A DNA stretch of 64,000 bases, taken from positions 62,001 through 126,000 of the forward strand of contig NZ_AVPI01000056.1 in assembly GCF_000768675.1 (NCBI RefSeq), written 5' to 3'. The first letter of the stretch is position 1. The number at the start of each line of letters is the position of its first letter. Position numbers and translations under genes: made by a program. The notes under the pieces are model-generated. The model saw only the letters and a list, made by a program, of their open reading frames with translations, did not search any database and was not told where the DNA came from. This stretch comes from Knoellia flava TL1. Lineage in GTDB: Bacteria; Actinomycetota; Actinomycetes; Actinomycetales; Dermatophilaceae. This document shows positions 23,794 to 33,546 of the stretch, piece by piece.

Positions 23794-24914
23794 CGCGCGG
23801 CCTTGTCGAGCTCGGTCTGCACTCCTGCGAGCAGCTCCTCCCAGGACTTCTCGAACTTGTCGACGCCCTCGCGCTCGAGCTGTGCGGTGACGTCGGAGTA
23901 GGAGATCCCGAGCCGCTCGAGCGCGTCGAGCACCTCGCTGGACTCCTCGTAGGTGCCCTCGATCGTGTTGCCCGTGATCTCGCCGTGGTCCTTGACCGCG
24001 TCGAGCGTCTTCTCGGGCATGGTGTTGACCGTGCCGGGGGCGACGAGCTCGGTGACGTACATCGTGTCGGGGTATGCCGGGTCCTTGACTCCCGTGGACG
24101 CCCACAGCGGCCGCTGGGGCTTGGCCCCGTCGTCCTCGAGGCTCTTCCAGCGCGGGGTCGAGAAGACCTCCTCGTAGGCCTGGTAGGCCAGCCGGGCGTT
24201 GGCGATGGCTGCCTTGCCCTTGAGGCCCTTGGCGGCCTCGGCGTGCTCACCCTCGACGGCATCGAGCCGCTTGTCGACCTCGGTGTCGACGCGGGAGACG
24301 AAGAACGAGGCCACCGAGGCGATCGTCGTGATGTCCTTGCCCGCCTCCCGAGCCTGCTCGAGGCCCGTGAGGAAGGCGTTCATCACGGCGCGGTAGCGGT
24401 CCAGGCTGAAGATGAGCGTGACGTTGACCGAGATGCCCTCGCCGATGACACGGGTGATGGCGGGGAGTCCCTCGACGGTGGCCGGGATCTTGACGAGGAC
24501 GTTGGGGCGGTCGACGAGGTCGCGCAGGTGCTTGGCCTGCTCGACGGTGGCCGCGGTGTCGGCGGCCAGCCGCGGGTCGACCTCGATCGAGACACGGCCG
24601 TCGAGCCCGTCGGTCGCCTCGAAGACGGGCAGGAGGACGTCGCAGGCGTCCCGGACGTCCTGGGTCGTCATCGCCGTGACGGCATCGTCGAGCGACGAGC
24701 CGTCGGCGGCGAGCTGGGCGACCTGCTCGCTGTAGCTCTCGCCGTCGGACAGGGCGACCTGGAAGATCGACGGGTTCGTCGTCACCCCGACGACGCCCTT
24801 CGTGTCGATGACCTCCTGGAGGTTGCCCGACGTGAGCCGCTCACGGCTGAGGTCGTCGAGCCAGATGGACACGCCGTTGTCGGCGAGGGCCTTGAGGGGG
24901 GTGCTGTCGGACAT
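23790..24914 (-). CDS. tal: Transaldolase
   Basis: Transfers a dihydroxyacetone unit in the non-oxidative pentose-phosphate pathway; 374 residues, TIM barrel. Motifs: [13 protein letters not shown] near residue 42, the Schiff-base Lys in [16 protein letters not shown] near 140, and [14 protein letters not shown] near 270. It starts at ATG 24914, 5 bp after tkt. An open frame continues upstream through tkt but is a shadow. Confidence 0.96.
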   Translation of the reverse strand: MSDSTPLKALADNGVSIWLDDLSRERLTSGNLQEVIDTKGVVGVTTNPSIFQVALSDGESYSEQVAQLAADGSSLDDAVTAMTTQDVRDACDVLLPVFEATDGLDGRVSIEVDPRLAADTAATVEQAKHLRDLVDRPNVLVKIPATVEGLPAITRVIGEGISVNVTLIFSLDRYRAVMNAFLTGLEQAREAGKDITTIASVASFFVSRVDTEVDKRLDAVEGEHAEAAKGLKGKAAIANARLAYQAYEEVFSTPRWKSLEDDGAKPQRPLWASTGVKDPAYPDTMYVTELVAPGTVNTMPEKTLDAVKDHGEITGNTIEGTYEESSEVLDALERLGISYSDVTAQLEREGVDKFEKSWEELLAGVQTELDKAAR

Positions 24915-24919
24915 ACGAC

Positions 24920-27229
24920 TCACTTCCCAGCCTTGGCCGCGCTCTTGCGGGCAGGCTTCTTCGTGGTGGGGACGTCGGTACCGGTGTCCTTGCTGCGGCG
25001 GGGTGCGGTCTCGAGCGGGTCGGAGACGCCGCCCGAGGCCTTCGCCGCCTTGATCGAGTCCTTGGCCGCCTTGACGACCGCCTCGGGGGTGAAGCCGAAC
25101 TCGGTGAAGAGGGTCTTGGCGTCGGCCGAGGCACCGAAGTGCTCGATGCTGATCGAGCGGCCGGCGTCGCCGACGACCTCGCGCCAGCCCTGGGCCACGC
25201 CGGCCTCGACGCTCACGCGGGCGCGGACGGCCGGGGGGAGCACCTTGTCGCGGTAGCTCTTGGACTGCTCCTCGAACCACTCGCGGCACGGCATGGAGAC
25301 GACGCGCGTGCGCACCCCGGACTTCTCGAGGGCGAGGCGGGCGTCGAGCGCGACCGAGACCTCGGAGCCGGTGGCGACGAGGATGACCTCGGGCGCCTGC
25401 TTGCCGTCGTCTCCGCCGTCGACGAGGACGTAGCCGCCCTTGGCGACGTTGCTCGCCTTGGCGTGCGTCGACCGGTCGATCGTGGGCAGCGGCTGGCGGC
25501 TCAGGGCGAGGGCGGCCGGACGGGCGTTGCGCAGGACGGCTCCCCAGGCGGCCGACGTCTCGTTGGCGTCGGCGGGCCGGACGACGTCGAGACCCGGCAT
25601 GGCGCGCAGTGACGCGAGGTGCTCGATCGGCTGGTGGGTCGGACCGTCCTCGCCGAGGCCGATCGAGTCGTGGGTCCAGACGAAGGTCACGGGCAGCTGC
25701 TGGATCGCGGCGAGGCGCACGGCCGGGCGCATGTAGTCGGAGAAGACGAGGAAGGTGCCGCCGTAGGGTCGGGTGAGACCCTCGAGCGCGATCCCGTTGA
25801 GGATCATGCCCATCCCGTTCTCGCGGATGCCGAAGTGCAGCGTGCGGCCGTAGGGGCCGCCCTTCCACTCGGAGGTCTGCTTGCCCTTGGGGATGAAGGA
25901 CGGCTCGCCCGCCATCGTCGTGTTGTTGGACTCGGCGAGGTCGGCGGAGCCACCCCACAGCTCCGGCATGACCGGGGCGAGTGCGGCGAGGACCTTGCCG
26001 GAGGCGGCGCGGGACGCGATCCCCTTCTCGTCGGCGGGGAAGATCGGCAGGGCGGCGTCGAGGCCCTCGGGCAGGTCGCCCGCGACGAGCCGGTCGAGCA
26101 GCGCGGCGGCGTCCTTGTTGGCACGGCGCCAGGCCGAGTAGCCCTTGTTCCACTCCTTATGGGCGGCTTTGCCGCGCGCCTTGACCTTGCGGGCGTGGGC
26201 CAGGACGTCCTTGTCGACCTCGAAGGTCTTCTTCGGGTCGAAGCCGAGGAGCTCCTTGAGGGCCGCGATCTCCTCGTCACCGAGGGCCGAGCCGTGCGAC
26301 TTGCCGGTGCCCTTCTTCGTGGGGGCGGGCCAGGCGATGACGGTGTGCAGCCGGATGAGCGTCGGGCGCGACGACTTCTTGCTCGCGTTGAGTGCGGTGA
26401 GGAGGGAGTCGACGTCCTCGACGTAGTCGGCGGTGCCGGCCGGGTCGTTGCTGCGGCGCCAGTCGATGTCGACGACCTCCCAGCCGTAGGACTCGTAGCG
26501 CTTCGCGACGTCCTCGGAGAACGAGATGTCGGTGTCGTCCTCGATCGAGATCTGGTTGGCGTCGTAGACGACGGTGAGGTTGCCGAGCTCCTGGTGGCCG
26601 GCGAGCGAGCTCGCCTCCGAGGCCACGCCCTCCATGAGGTCACCGTCGGAGGCCATGACCCACACGTGGTGGTCGAAGGGGCTCTGCCCCGCCTTGGCGT
26701 CGGGGTCGAGCAGGCCACGCTGGCGGCGCTGGGCCATCGCCATGCCGACGGCGGAGGCAAGGCCGGACCCGAGCGGTCCGGTCGTGATCTCGACGCCGGG
26801 CGTGTGGTGCACCTCGGGGTGCCCCGGGGTGAGCGAGCCCCACGTGCGCAGCGACTTGAGGTCCTTGAGCTCGAGGCCGTAGCCGGAGAGGTAGAGCTGG
26901 ATGTACTGGGTGAGGCTCGAGTGCCCGCACGAGAGGACGAACCGGTCGCGGCCGAGCCACGTCGGGTCGGACGGGTCGTGCGTCATGACGTTCTGGAAGA
27001 GCAGGTATGCCGCGGGGGCCAGGCTCATGGCGGTTCCGGGGTGGCCGTTGCCGACCTTCTGGACCGCGTCGGCCGCGAGGACGCGGACCGTGTCGACCGC
27101 ACGGACGTCGAGGTCGTTCCACTTCGCCTTGCGCGCGGTCGGGCGCGCCAGGTCACCCGATCGCTGGGCCTTGGCGGTGGTGGCGCGGCGGGTGCGTGAC
27201 CCGCCTGCCTTCGTCGTGGTGGTGGTCAC
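24920..27229 (-). CDS. tkt: Transketolase with basic terminal extensions
   Basis: Thiamine-diphosphate enzyme of the pentose-phosphate pathway; 769 residues, longer than the usual 660-700. The cofactor motif [16 protein letters not shown], the substrate segment [13 protein letters not shown] and [15 protein letters not shown] are intact. It starts at GTG 27229 with AGAGG 6 nt upstream. The first 35 residues are Thr/Lys/Arg-rich, and the last 30 form a basic tail ending [13 protein letters not shown]. First gene of its operon, divergent from ctaB. Confidence 0.94.
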   Translation of the reverse strand: MTTTTTKAGGSRTRRATTAKAQRSGDLARPTARKAKWNDLDVRAVDTVRVLAADAVQKVGNGHPGTAMSLAPAAYLLFQNVMTHDPSDPTWLGRDRFVLSCGHSSLTQYIQLYLSGYGLELKDLKSLRTWGSLTPGHPEVHHTPGVEITTGPLGSGLASAVGMAMAQRRQRGLLDPDAKAGQSPFDHHVWVMASDGDLMEGVASEASSLAGHQELGNLTVVYDANQISIEDDTDISFSEDVAKRYESYGWEVVDIDWRRSNDPAGTADYVEDVDSLLTALNASKKSSRPTLIRLHTVIAWPAPTKKGTGKSHGSALGDEEIAALKELLGFDPKKTFEVDKDVLAHARKVKARGKAAHKEWNKGYSAWRRANKDAAALLDRLVAGDLPEGLDAALPIFPADEKGIASRAASGKVLAALAPVMPELWGGSADLAESNNTTMAGEPSFIPKGKQTSEWKGGPYGRTLHFGIRENGMGMILNGIALEGLTRPYGGTFLVFSDYMRPAVRLAAIQQLPVTFVWTHDSIGLGEDGPTHQPIEHLASLRAMPGLDVVRPADANETSAAWGAVLRNARPAALALSRQPLPTIDRSTHAKASNVAKGGYVLVDGGDDGKQAPEVILVATGSEVSVALDARLALEKSGVRTRVVSMPCREWFEEQSKSYRDKVLPPAVRARVSVEAGVAQGWREVVGDAGRSISIEHFGASADAKTLFTEFGFTPEAVVKAAKDSIKAAKASGGVSDPLETAPRRSKDTGTDVPTTKKPARKSAAKAGK

Positions 27230-27282
27230 GTGAAGCCTCTCTGACGTCGCGGCACTGTGATGCAGGTCAAACGGTCGATCCC

Positions 27283-27288
27283 ACCCTA
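27283..27288 (-). promoter_or_regulatory. Candidate -10 box of the tkt operon
   Basis: TAGGGT on the minus strand, giving a start about 47 nt before the tkt GTG. Confidence 0.4.
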
Positions 27289-27342
27289 GACCGCGCCCCG
27301 GCGCAACGGACGACCGTGTCTCGCCGCATGACCGGCCACCGT

Positions 27343-27348
27343 TAGACT
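27343..27348 (+). promoter_or_regulatory. Candidate -10 box of ctaB
   Basis: TAGACT; transcription would begin near 27355, just past the GTG at 27353. This favours the downstream GTG at 27389, which has a ribosome site. Confidence 0.45.
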
Positions 27349-27388
27349 CGCTGTGACCAGCCGCTCCAGAGCACACCAGAAGGACGCC

Positions 27389-28333
27389 GTGGGAACCGCC
27401 CCGACCACCACCGCCACGTCGGCCCGTCCGACGTCGGGCTGGAAGCGGACGGTCGGCAGCTACGTGTCCCTGACCAAGCCGCGAATCATCGAGCTGCTGC
27501 TCGTGACGACGGTTCCGGTGATGTTCCTCGCCGAGCGCGGCGTCCCGGACCTCTGGCTCGTCGTGGCCACCCTCGTCGGCGGGACGCTGAGCGCGGGTGC
27601 GGCCAACACGTTCAACTGCGTCTACGACCGCGACATCGACGCGCTCATGGACCGGACCCGCAACCGCCCGATGGTCACCGGCGAGATCTCACCCCGGGCT
27701 GGAGTCGCCTTCGGCCTCGTCCTCACGGTCCTGTCGACCGCGTGGTTCCTCGTGTTCGTCAACGTCGCTTCGGCGCTGCTGTCCCTCGCCGCCATCGTCC
27801 TCTACGCGTGGCTCTACACGATGGTGCTCAAGCGCCGCACGCCGCAGAACATCGTCTGGGGCGGCGTCGCCGGGTGCATGCCGACGCTCATCGGCTGGTC
27901 CGCCGTGACCGGGACCGTCGGCTGGCCGGCGGTCATCCTCTTCCTCGTCATCTTCTTCTGGACCCCGCCGCACTACTGGCCGCTCTCGATGGCGTTCAAG
28001 GACGACTACGCCAACGCGCACGTGCCGATGCTGCCGGTCGAGCGCGGAGCCGTCGCCGTCGCGCGCCAGATCGTCGCCTACAGCTGGGTCATGGTCGCTG
28101 TGTCCCTCGCGCTCGTCCCGGTCGCCGACATGGGATGGATCTACCTCGCCGCGGCGATCGCGAGCGGTGTCGTCTTCGTGGGCGAGGCGCACCGGCTGCT
28201 GCGCCTGGCAAGGCAGGGTGCCGCCACCAAGGTGCTCAAGCCGATGCGCCTCTTCCACTTCTCGATCACCTACGTGACGCTGCTCTTCCTCGCGGTCGCG
28301 GTCGACCCGCTGGTCCACCTCTCCATCGGCTGA
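27389..28333 (+). CDS. ctaB: Protoheme IX farnesyltransferase (heme O synthase)
   Basis: Integral-membrane UbiA-family enzyme that adds a farnesyl group to heme B, the first step toward heme A for cytochrome oxidase. The catalytic loops [19 protein letters not shown] (near residue 77) and [14 protein letters not shown] are present among about nine membrane segments. I chose GTG 27389 because AGAAGGA lies 4 nt upstream; GTG 27353 would add 12 residues but lies too close to the -10 box. The 3' end overlaps the MFS gene tail to tail by 64 bp. Confidence 0.93.
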   Translation: MGTAPTTTATSARPTSGWKRTVGSYVSLTKPRIIELLLVTTVPVMFLAERGVPDLWLVVATLVGGTLSAGAANTFNCVYDRDIDALMDRTRNRPMVTGEISPRAGVAFGLVLTVLSTAWFLVFVNVASALLSLAAIVLYAWLYTMVLKRRTPQNIVWGGVAGCMPTLIGWSAVTGTVGWPAVILFLVIFFWTPPHYWPLSMAFKDDYANAHVPMLPVERGAVAVARQIVAYSWVMVAVSLALVPVADMGWIYLAAAIASGVVFVGEAHRLLRLARQGAATKVLKPMRLFHFSITYVTLLFLAVAVDPLVHLSIG

Positions 28334-29568
28334 CCGGGCAGCTCCCGGCCGTTGCGGAACGGGCCGACGAAGACCGCCAGCGAGCACACCGCGTGCATGG
28401 CCGCCATGAGCAGGATCGTCTCGCGCACCCCGATCCACGTGCCCAGCCCACCGGCGACGAGCCCCGCGAGCGGCATCGTGCCGAAGTTGAGGACGGCCGA
28501 CGTGGCGGTGGTGCGCCCGAGCAGCTCGGCGGGGACGTAGCGCATCTGGAACGACCGGCGCACGACGTTGGCGCCGACGACGCCCATGCCCACGAGGACC
28601 GACCCCACGCCGACGAGTGCGGCACCGAGCCCGGGACGGGCGAGGCCGATGAGGATGGCCGGAGAGCCGCCGAGGACCTGGAGCCAGCGCAGGGCACCGG
28701 CGTTGCCGAGCCACGCCGTCGTCCGGGTCGCCACCGTCGCGCCGAGGAGGCCGCCGACGGCTCCCACGGCCATGACGAGACCCACCGACCCGGGTTCGAG
28801 CCCGAGGTCCCGGACGAGGAAGAGGACGAGCAGCGCGCCGTAGCCGGTGAGGGCGAAGTTGCTCGCACCGCCGGTGAGCGCGAAGTAGCGCAGGAACCGG
28901 TCACCGGCCACGATCGAGACGCCTTCGCGGACGAGCGCCACCATCGGCCGTCGCGGCGGCTGGTCGGGGGACGGTCCGAGCTCCTCGGGACGCATCCTCG
29001 CCAGGCACAGGAACGAGGCGAGGTAGCCGACGACGTCGAGGACGACGGCATACGCGGCCGAGAGGACCTGGACGAGGAGCCCGCCGACACCGGGACCGCC
29101 GATCTGCATCGCGGACTCGGTCCCGAAGAGGCGCGCGTTCGCGCGCTCGAGGTCGCCGTCCGCGACCACGCGGGGCAGGAATGCGGTGTATGCCGTCCTG
29201 AAGAAGACCGCGGTACACCCGACTCCCAGCGCGGCCAGGACGAGGTGGGGGAGGGTGAGCATGCCGATCGCCCAGGCGAGGGGGACGGTGCCGACGGCTG
29301 CGGCCGCGGCGAGGTCCGCCGCCATCATGACGCGACGCGGGTCGGAGCGGTCGACCCAGGCGCCGGCGAACAGACCGAGGACAAGCCACGGCAGCCAGAT
29401 CGCGCCGGCGAGCAGGCCCATCCAGAAGGGGCCGGCGTCGAACTCGGTGACCGCGATGAGCGGGAAGACGACGGTCGTCGTCATCGACCCGAGGACGCTG
29501 ATGCCCTCGCCGGCCCAGAGGAGACGGAAGTTCCGGTTGTCCCGCAGCGCGGGAGGTGCGGCGATCAC
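28270..29568 (-). CDS. MFS efflux transporter (MefA/EntS-like)
   Basis: Twelve-helix major facilitator of 432 residues, proton-driven exporter of unknown substrate. It has the loop 2-3 motif region [14 protein letters not shown] and a first helix starting [18 protein letters not shown], typical of the MFS_3 group with macrolide and siderophore exporters. The start GTG overlaps the ArsR-type regulator stop as GTGA, so regulator and pump form one operon. Its last 20 codons run antisense to the end of ctaB. Confidence 0.85.
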   Translation of the reverse strand: MIAAPPALRDNRNFRLLWAGEGISVLGSMTTTVVFPLIAVTEFDAGPFWMGLLAGAIWLPWLVLGLFAGAWVDRSDPRRVMMAADLAAAAAVGTVPLAWAIGMLTLPHLVLAALGVGCTAVFFRTAYTAFLPRVVADGDLERANARLFGTESAMQIGGPGVGGLLVQVLSAAYAVVLDVVGYLASFLCLARMRPEELGPSPDQPPRRPMVALVREGVSIVAGDRFLRYFALTGGASNFALTGYGALLVLFLVRDLGLEPGSVGLVMAVGAVGGLLGATVATRTTAWLGNAGALRWLQVLGGSPAILIGLARPGLGAALVGVGSVLVGMGVVGANVVRRSFQMRYVPAELLGRTTATSAVLNFGTMPLAGLVAGGLGTWIGVRETILLMAAMHAVCSLAVFVGPFRNGRELPGQPMERWTSGSTATARKSSVT

Positions 29569-30173
29569 GGCTGCGCCGGGAAGCCGCGAGAGAAGACGAA
29601 GACGGACTCACGTTCGACGCCGTCGTCGGGGACCTCGCGGCGGCTCCACCGCACGAGCACCTCGATGATCTCCTCCGCCATCTCGCGCATCTCGGCAGGG
29701 CTGAGCCGCATCCAGTTCTGCGTCGCGAACGCGGCGTCGTCCCACTCGGGGACGGTGGCGGCGTTGGCGTTCCACTCCTGGACCCGCTCGAACTGGCGCT
29801 GGAGCGCGAGCGCCTCGGCGGCGTAGGCAGCGGTGACGGCCGCGGTGTCCGAGGCGAAGTCGGCACGCGACCAGCGGGTGCCGGGGTCGACGAGGCGCCA
29901 CCAGCGCTCCCGGCGGTCCTTCGCGAGCTCGGGCGCCTCCTCGACGAGACCGGCCTCGGCGAGCACCTTGAGGTGGTGGCTCGCCGAGCCCACGGCCTGC
30001 CCCGTCCGCGCCGCGAGGCCGGAGGCGGTCGAGGGCCCGTCGACCTTGAGCGCGTCCATCATGCGGGAACGGAAGGGGTTGGCCATGGCGGAGAGGGCCT
30101 TGGCGTCGGTGATCGTGCGGACGCCGTGCGGTGGAGAGGGTTCGGGTCTCTGGGGTCGCTCGTCGGGGGTCAT
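29565..30173 (-). CDS. ArsR-family (winged HTH) repressor of the exporter
   Basis: DNA-binding protein of 202 residues. The winged helix-turn-helix is at about residues 20-85 (MANPFRSRMMDAL, then ASGLAARTGQAVGSASHHLKVLAEAGLVEEA). The C-terminal 110 residues may bind an effector. No metal-binding CxC motif is present, so metal sensing is unlikely. The start is ATG 30173, 7 nt after a TATCGT box, hence probably leaderless. A palindromic operator lies just upstream, so self-repression with the downstream MFS pump is the likely logic. Confidence 0.83.
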   Translation of the reverse strand: MTPDERPQRPEPSPPHGVRTITDAKALSAMANPFRSRMMDALKVDGPSTASGLAARTGQAVGSASHHLKVLAEAGLVEEAPELAKDRRERWWRLVDPGTRWSRADFASDTAAVTAAYAAEALALQRQFERVQEWNANAATVPEWDDAAFATQNWMRLSPAEMREMAEEIIEVLVRWSRREVPDDGVERESVFVFSRGFPAQP

Positions 30174-30180
30174 ACCGGCG

Positions 30181-30186
30181 ACGATA
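30181..30186 (-). promoter_or_regulatory. Candidate -10 box of the ArsR-MFS operon
   Basis: TATCGT on the minus strand, 7 nt before the ATG at 30173. Confidence 0.45.
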
Positions 30187-30190
30187 GACC

Positions 30191-30220
30191 CACAAGAATC
30201 GTTGTGCAACTACTCTTGTG
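30191..30220. promoter_or_regulatory. Palindromic operator overlapping the end of ctaA
   Basis: CACAAGA and TCTTGTG at the two ends flank a central GTTG-TG-CAAC, giving a 30-bp site with nested symmetry. It lies directly upstream of the regulator's -10 box, and its distal half is made of the last codons and stop of ctaA. Confidence 0.65.
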
Positions 30221-31097
30221 GAATCTCTCGAAGCGCGACGAGGCCGGCCACGAGGGCGACGACGAGGAGCGAGGCGCCGAGCATGTGGGCGAGGACGAGG
30301 GCCTCGGGAAGGTCGGTGAGGTACTGCACGTAGCCGACGAGGCCCTGCGCCAGCGTGACGAGGAGGACGGTGCGCCAGGTGGCGGCCACCCGGACCGGGG
30401 CGGACGAGAGCCGCGTCGCGAGCCAGACCGCCACGACGAGGCCGACGAAGAGCATGACGGCGTCGGCGTGCAGCCACGAGATGGTCCGCGGGTCGAAGCC
30501 GAAGCGGGCCGGCGCGTCGGCGTCGCCGGAGTGGGGTCCGGACCCGGTGACGACCGTGCCGAGGGTGAGGACGACGGCTGCGACGCCGCACGTCACCAGG
30601 GCGACCGCGCGGACGAGTTCCGGCACGAGGGGCGTGGGCGTCCCATCGGGTTCGTCGCGGCAGAACCAGAGATAGGCCGCCGCCGCGACGAGGCCGGCCG
30701 AGACGAGGAAGTGGGCGGCCACGGTGACGGGGTGGAGCTCGGTGAGGACGGTGACGCCGCCGAGGAGGGCCTGCACCGCCACGCCGACGAGCACGGTGAC
30801 CGCGGCGACCTTGAGCCGGCGCACGGGCGTCCACTTCCACACGGCCCACACGGCGAGGACCGCCACGATGGCGAGGGCGCCGGTGAGGGTGCGGTTGCCG
30901 AACTCGATGACCTTGTGGATGCCCTCCTCCTGCTCGCGCACCGGCACGTAGGAGCCGGGGACGCACTCGGGCCACGTCGGGCACCCGAGCCCGCTGCCGG
31001 TGAGGCGGACGAGGCCTCCGGTCAGGATGATCCCCACCTGGGCCACGAGGTTGGCGAGCAGGATGTGACGGTGGACCCGGGGTACGTGCGTGCTCAC
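30210..31097 (-). CDS. ctaA: Heme A synthase
   Basis: Membrane enzyme oxidising the C8 methyl of heme O to give heme A; 295 residues with about eight helices. The family signature GGLVRLTGSGLGCPTWPEC is near residue 24, with heme-ligand His contexts at EGIHKVIEFGNR, ELHPVTVAAHF, WLHADAVML and VLAHMLGAS. I chose GTG 31097 (MSTHVPRVHRHILL), 6 nt after a TACCCT box; the open frame further upstream lies in the intergenic region and has no family support. Confidence 0.94.
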   Translation of the reverse strand: MSTHVPRVHRHILLANLVAQVGIILTGGLVRLTGSGLGCPTWPECVPGSYVPVREQEEGIHKVIEFGNRTLTGALAIVAVLAVWAVWKWTPVRRLKVAAVTVLVGVAVQALLGGVTVLTELHPVTVAAHFLVSAGLVAAAAYLWFCRDEPDGTPTPLVPELVRAVALVTCGVAAVVLTLGTVVTGSGPHSGDADAPARFGFDPRTISWLHADAVMLFVGLVVAVWLATRLSSAPVRVAATWRTVLLVTLAQGLVGYVQYLTDLPEALVLAHMLGASLLVVALVAGLVALREIPQE

Positions 31098-31103
31098 CCC
31101 CGC

Positions 31104-31109
31104 AGGGTA
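31104..31109 (-). promoter_or_regulatory. Candidate -10 box of ctaA (leaderless)
   Basis: TACCCT on the minus strand, 6 nt before the GTG at 31097. Confidence 0.45.
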
Positions 31110-31177
31110 GGCGAGCCGCCTGCGGACGGCTGCGCCCGGTGGGCCGGATGTGGTTGAGGGATCGGCGGTGTCGCCCG

Positions 31178-31206
31178 TTGACCGAATCTTGACCGGCACT
31201 TGACCG
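31178..31206 (+). promoter_or_regulatory. Three TTGACCG direct repeats at 11-bp spacing
   Basis: TTGACCG begins at 31178, 31189 and 31200, exactly one helical turn apart. This geometry is typical of sites bound side by side by OmpR/PhoB-family regulators or SARPs. Confidence 0.6.
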
Positions 31207-31400
31207 GCGGTGTGCCCCGACCGGACAAAGTCCGGACTTGGCAAAGGATTGGTCAGTTTCGTTGACGGCGAATCGGGTTCGCCGGTTGTGTTCGGACGGC
31301 GCCGAAGCCCGTGGCACACCCGCGGCCGCACCGGAGGGGGACGACGCTTTCACCGTGGCAGCACGGCACCACGTGCTGCCCGAACGAGAAGAGGCACGAC

Positions 31401-33479
31401 GTGATTCGACGTACCACCGGAGCCATGGCGGTTACCGCCGCCCTGGCCCTTCCCCTGGCGCTGCCCGTGGCGGGCGCCCTCGGCCTCACGGCCGGTCCGA
31501 GCGCGGCACCCGCCGCAGCCGCCAAGGCCGACCCGGCGCGCGACCACGCCGCGCTGGGCCTGTCGAAGGACGAGAAGCTCGTCGTCCGCTCGGTCGTCAC
31601 CGACCCCGACGGCACGCAGCACGTCCGCTACGACCGCACCTTCAAGGGCCTGCGCGTCATCGGTGGCGACCTCGTCGTCGAGAACTCGTCACGGGGCGCC
31701 AAGCAGGGTGCGCACTTCAACGCGTCCGGCCGCGCGGCCGTGGCCTCCACGACGCCGCGCAAGAGCGAGGCCGAGGCCCGCAGTGTGGCCTCGCAGAAGG
31801 CCCAGCGCACCGCCAAGAGCACCGTGGAGGACAGCGAGCTCGTCGTCTGGGCCGGCGGCGACACCCCGCGCCTCGCCTGGGAGGTCGTTACCGAGGGCAT
31901 CAAGGCCGACCAGACCCCGAGCCGCCTGCACACCCTCGTCGACGCCGACAACGGCGCGGTCCTCCACTCGTGGGACGAGGTCAAGAAGGGCACCGGCAAC
32001 TCGCAGTACTCCGGACAGGTGACGCTCAACTCGATCCAGTCGGGCAGCACGTGGCAGCTCAGGGACTCGATCGGCAACTACACGACCGACCTCAACGGGG
32101 GGACGTCCGGGACGGGCACGCAGTTCACCGACGCCGACAACATCTGGGGCAGCGGTTCGACGACCTCGCGCCAGACCGCGGGCGTCGACGCCCAGTACGG
32201 CGCGGAGAAGACCTACGCCTACTACAACTCGGTCCTCGGCCGCGCCGGCATCTGGAACAACGGCACCGGCGCCCGCAGCCGCGTCCACTACGGCAACGCC
32301 TACGTCAACGCCTTCTGGGACGGCACCCAGATGACGTACGGCGACGGGGCCGGCAACGCCCGGCCGCTCACGTCCATCGACGTCGCCGCGCACGAGATGA
32401 GCCACGGCGTCACCGAGAACACCGCCAACCTCAACTACAGCGGCGACGCCGGCGGTCTCAACGAGGCGACCTCCGACATCTTCGGCACGGCGGTCGAGTT
32501 CTACGCCAACAACACCACCGACGTCGGCGACTACCTCATCGGCGAAAAGATCAACATCAACGGCAACGGCACCCCGCTGCGCTACATGGACAAGCCGAGC
32601 AAGGACGGCCAGAGCCCCGACTGCTGGTCGACGAACACCAAGAACCTCGACCCGCACTACTCCTCGGGCGCGCTCAACCACTGGTTCTACATGGCGGCCG
32701 AGGGCTCGGGTGCCAAGACGATCAACGGCGTGAGCTACAACAGCGCCACCTGTGGCGGCGCACCGGCCGTGACCGGCGCGGGCCGCACCAACGTCGAGAA
32801 GGTCTGGTACCGCACCCTCTCGACGAAGCTCACCTCGGGCAGCACGTATGCCGTGGCGCGCAACGGCGCCATCGCCTCCGCCAAGGAGCTCTACGGCGCG
32901 ACCAGCCAGACCTGCAGGAGCGTCGAGGCCGCGTTCAACGCCATCTCGGTCCCGGCCGGCACCGAGAGGTGCGACGGTGGCTCGACGCCCACGCCGACCC
33001 CGACGCCGACGACCCCGCCGTCGGGCAACCTGCTCGGCAACCCGGGCTTCGAGTCCGGGGCGACGGTCTGGACCGGCACGGCCGGCCCGATCACGAACAA
33101 CACCGGTCGCCCGGCGCGCACCGGCACGTGGAAGGCCTGGCTCGGTGGCAACGGCTCGACCTCGACCGAGACGATCACACAGAGCGTGGCCATCCCGTCG
33201 ACCGTCACGAGCGCGACGCTCTCGTTCTGGCTGCGCACCGACACCGCCGAGAGCGGCAGCACGGCCTACGACTCGATGCGCGTCCAGGTCGTCGACGGCG
33301 CGACGACGTCGACGCTGGCGACCTACACGAACGTCGGGACGAACGCGACCTACACCCAGAAGTCGTTCAACGTCACGGCATACAAGGGCAAGACGATCTC
33401 GGTGAAGTTCCTCATGAACGAGGACTCCTCGCTGCAGACGTCCTTCGTCGTCGACGACACGGCACTCGCCACCAGCTGA
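31401..33479 (+). CDS. Secreted thermolysin-like (M4) metallopeptidase with C-terminal accessory domain
   Basis: Extracellular zinc protease precursor, 692 residues. In order: a signal peptide (basic IRRTTG, then a long Ala/Leu stretch to about residue 40); an FTP/PepSY-type propeptide to about 200; the M4 catalytic domain with H331-E-x-x-H335 in AAHEMSHGVTE and the third ligand E355 in GGLNEATSD; a Pro/Thr linker; then a C-terminal domain of about 150 residues starting NLLGNPGFESG. GTG 31401 has GAGAAGAGG about 8 nt upstream. The terminal domain is almost the same as that of the next gene. Confidence 0.92.
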   Translation: MIRRTTGAMAVTAALALPLALPVAGALGLTAGPSAAPAAAAKADPARDHAALGLSKDEKLVVRSVVTDPDGTQHVRYDRTFKGLRVIGGDLVVENSSRGAKQGAHFNASGRAAVASTTPRKSEAEARSVASQKAQRTAKSTVEDSELVVWAGGDTPRLAWEVVTEGIKADQTPSRLHTLVDADNGAVLHSWDEVKKGTGNSQYSGQVTLNSIQSGSTWQLRDSIGNYTTDLNGGTSGTGTQFTDADNIWGSGSTTSRQTAGVDAQYGAEKTYAYYNSVLGRAGIWNNGTGARSRVHYGNAYVNAFWDGTQMTYGDGAGNARPLTSIDVAAHEMSHGVTENTANLNYSGDAGGLNEATSDIFGTAVEFYANNTTDVGDYLIGEKININGNGTPLRYMDKPSKDGQSPDCWSTNTKNLDPHYSSGALNHWFYMAAEGSGAKTINGVSYNSATCGGAPAVTGAGRTNVEKVWYRTLSTKLTSGSTYAVARNGAIASAKELYGATSQTCRSVEAAFNAISVPAGTERCDGGSTPTPTPTPTTPPSGNLLGNPGFESGATVWTGTAGPITNNTGRPARTGTWKAWLGGNGSTSTETITQSVAIPSTVTSATLSFWLRTDTAESGSTAYDSMRVQVVDGATTSTLATYTNVGTNATYTQKSFNVTAYKGKTISVKFLMNEDSSLQTSFVVDDTALATS

Positions 33480-33485
33480 CGGCAC

Positions 33486-33519
33486 ACGTGGGCCGGCGTC
33501 CTCGGACGTCGGCCCACGT
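33486..33519 (+). terminator. Hairpin after the M4 peptidase gene
   Basis: 15-nt arms (33486-33500 and 33505-33519) with one G-T pair and a 4-nt loop, starting 7 nt after the stop. It may reduce read-through into the M28 gene. Confidence 0.65.
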
Positions 33520-33546
33520 CGCTGTCCCGACCCCGAAGGACACCTG

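Larger units (their letters stand above)
31098..31400. other. Divergent control region between ctaA and the M4 peptidase
   Basis: This 303-bp gap has no gene. It contains the ctaA -10 box, three phased TTGACCG repeats (31178-31206) and the palindrome CCGGAC-AAA-GTCCGG (31221-31235). The rest is unremarkable. Confidence 0.6.
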
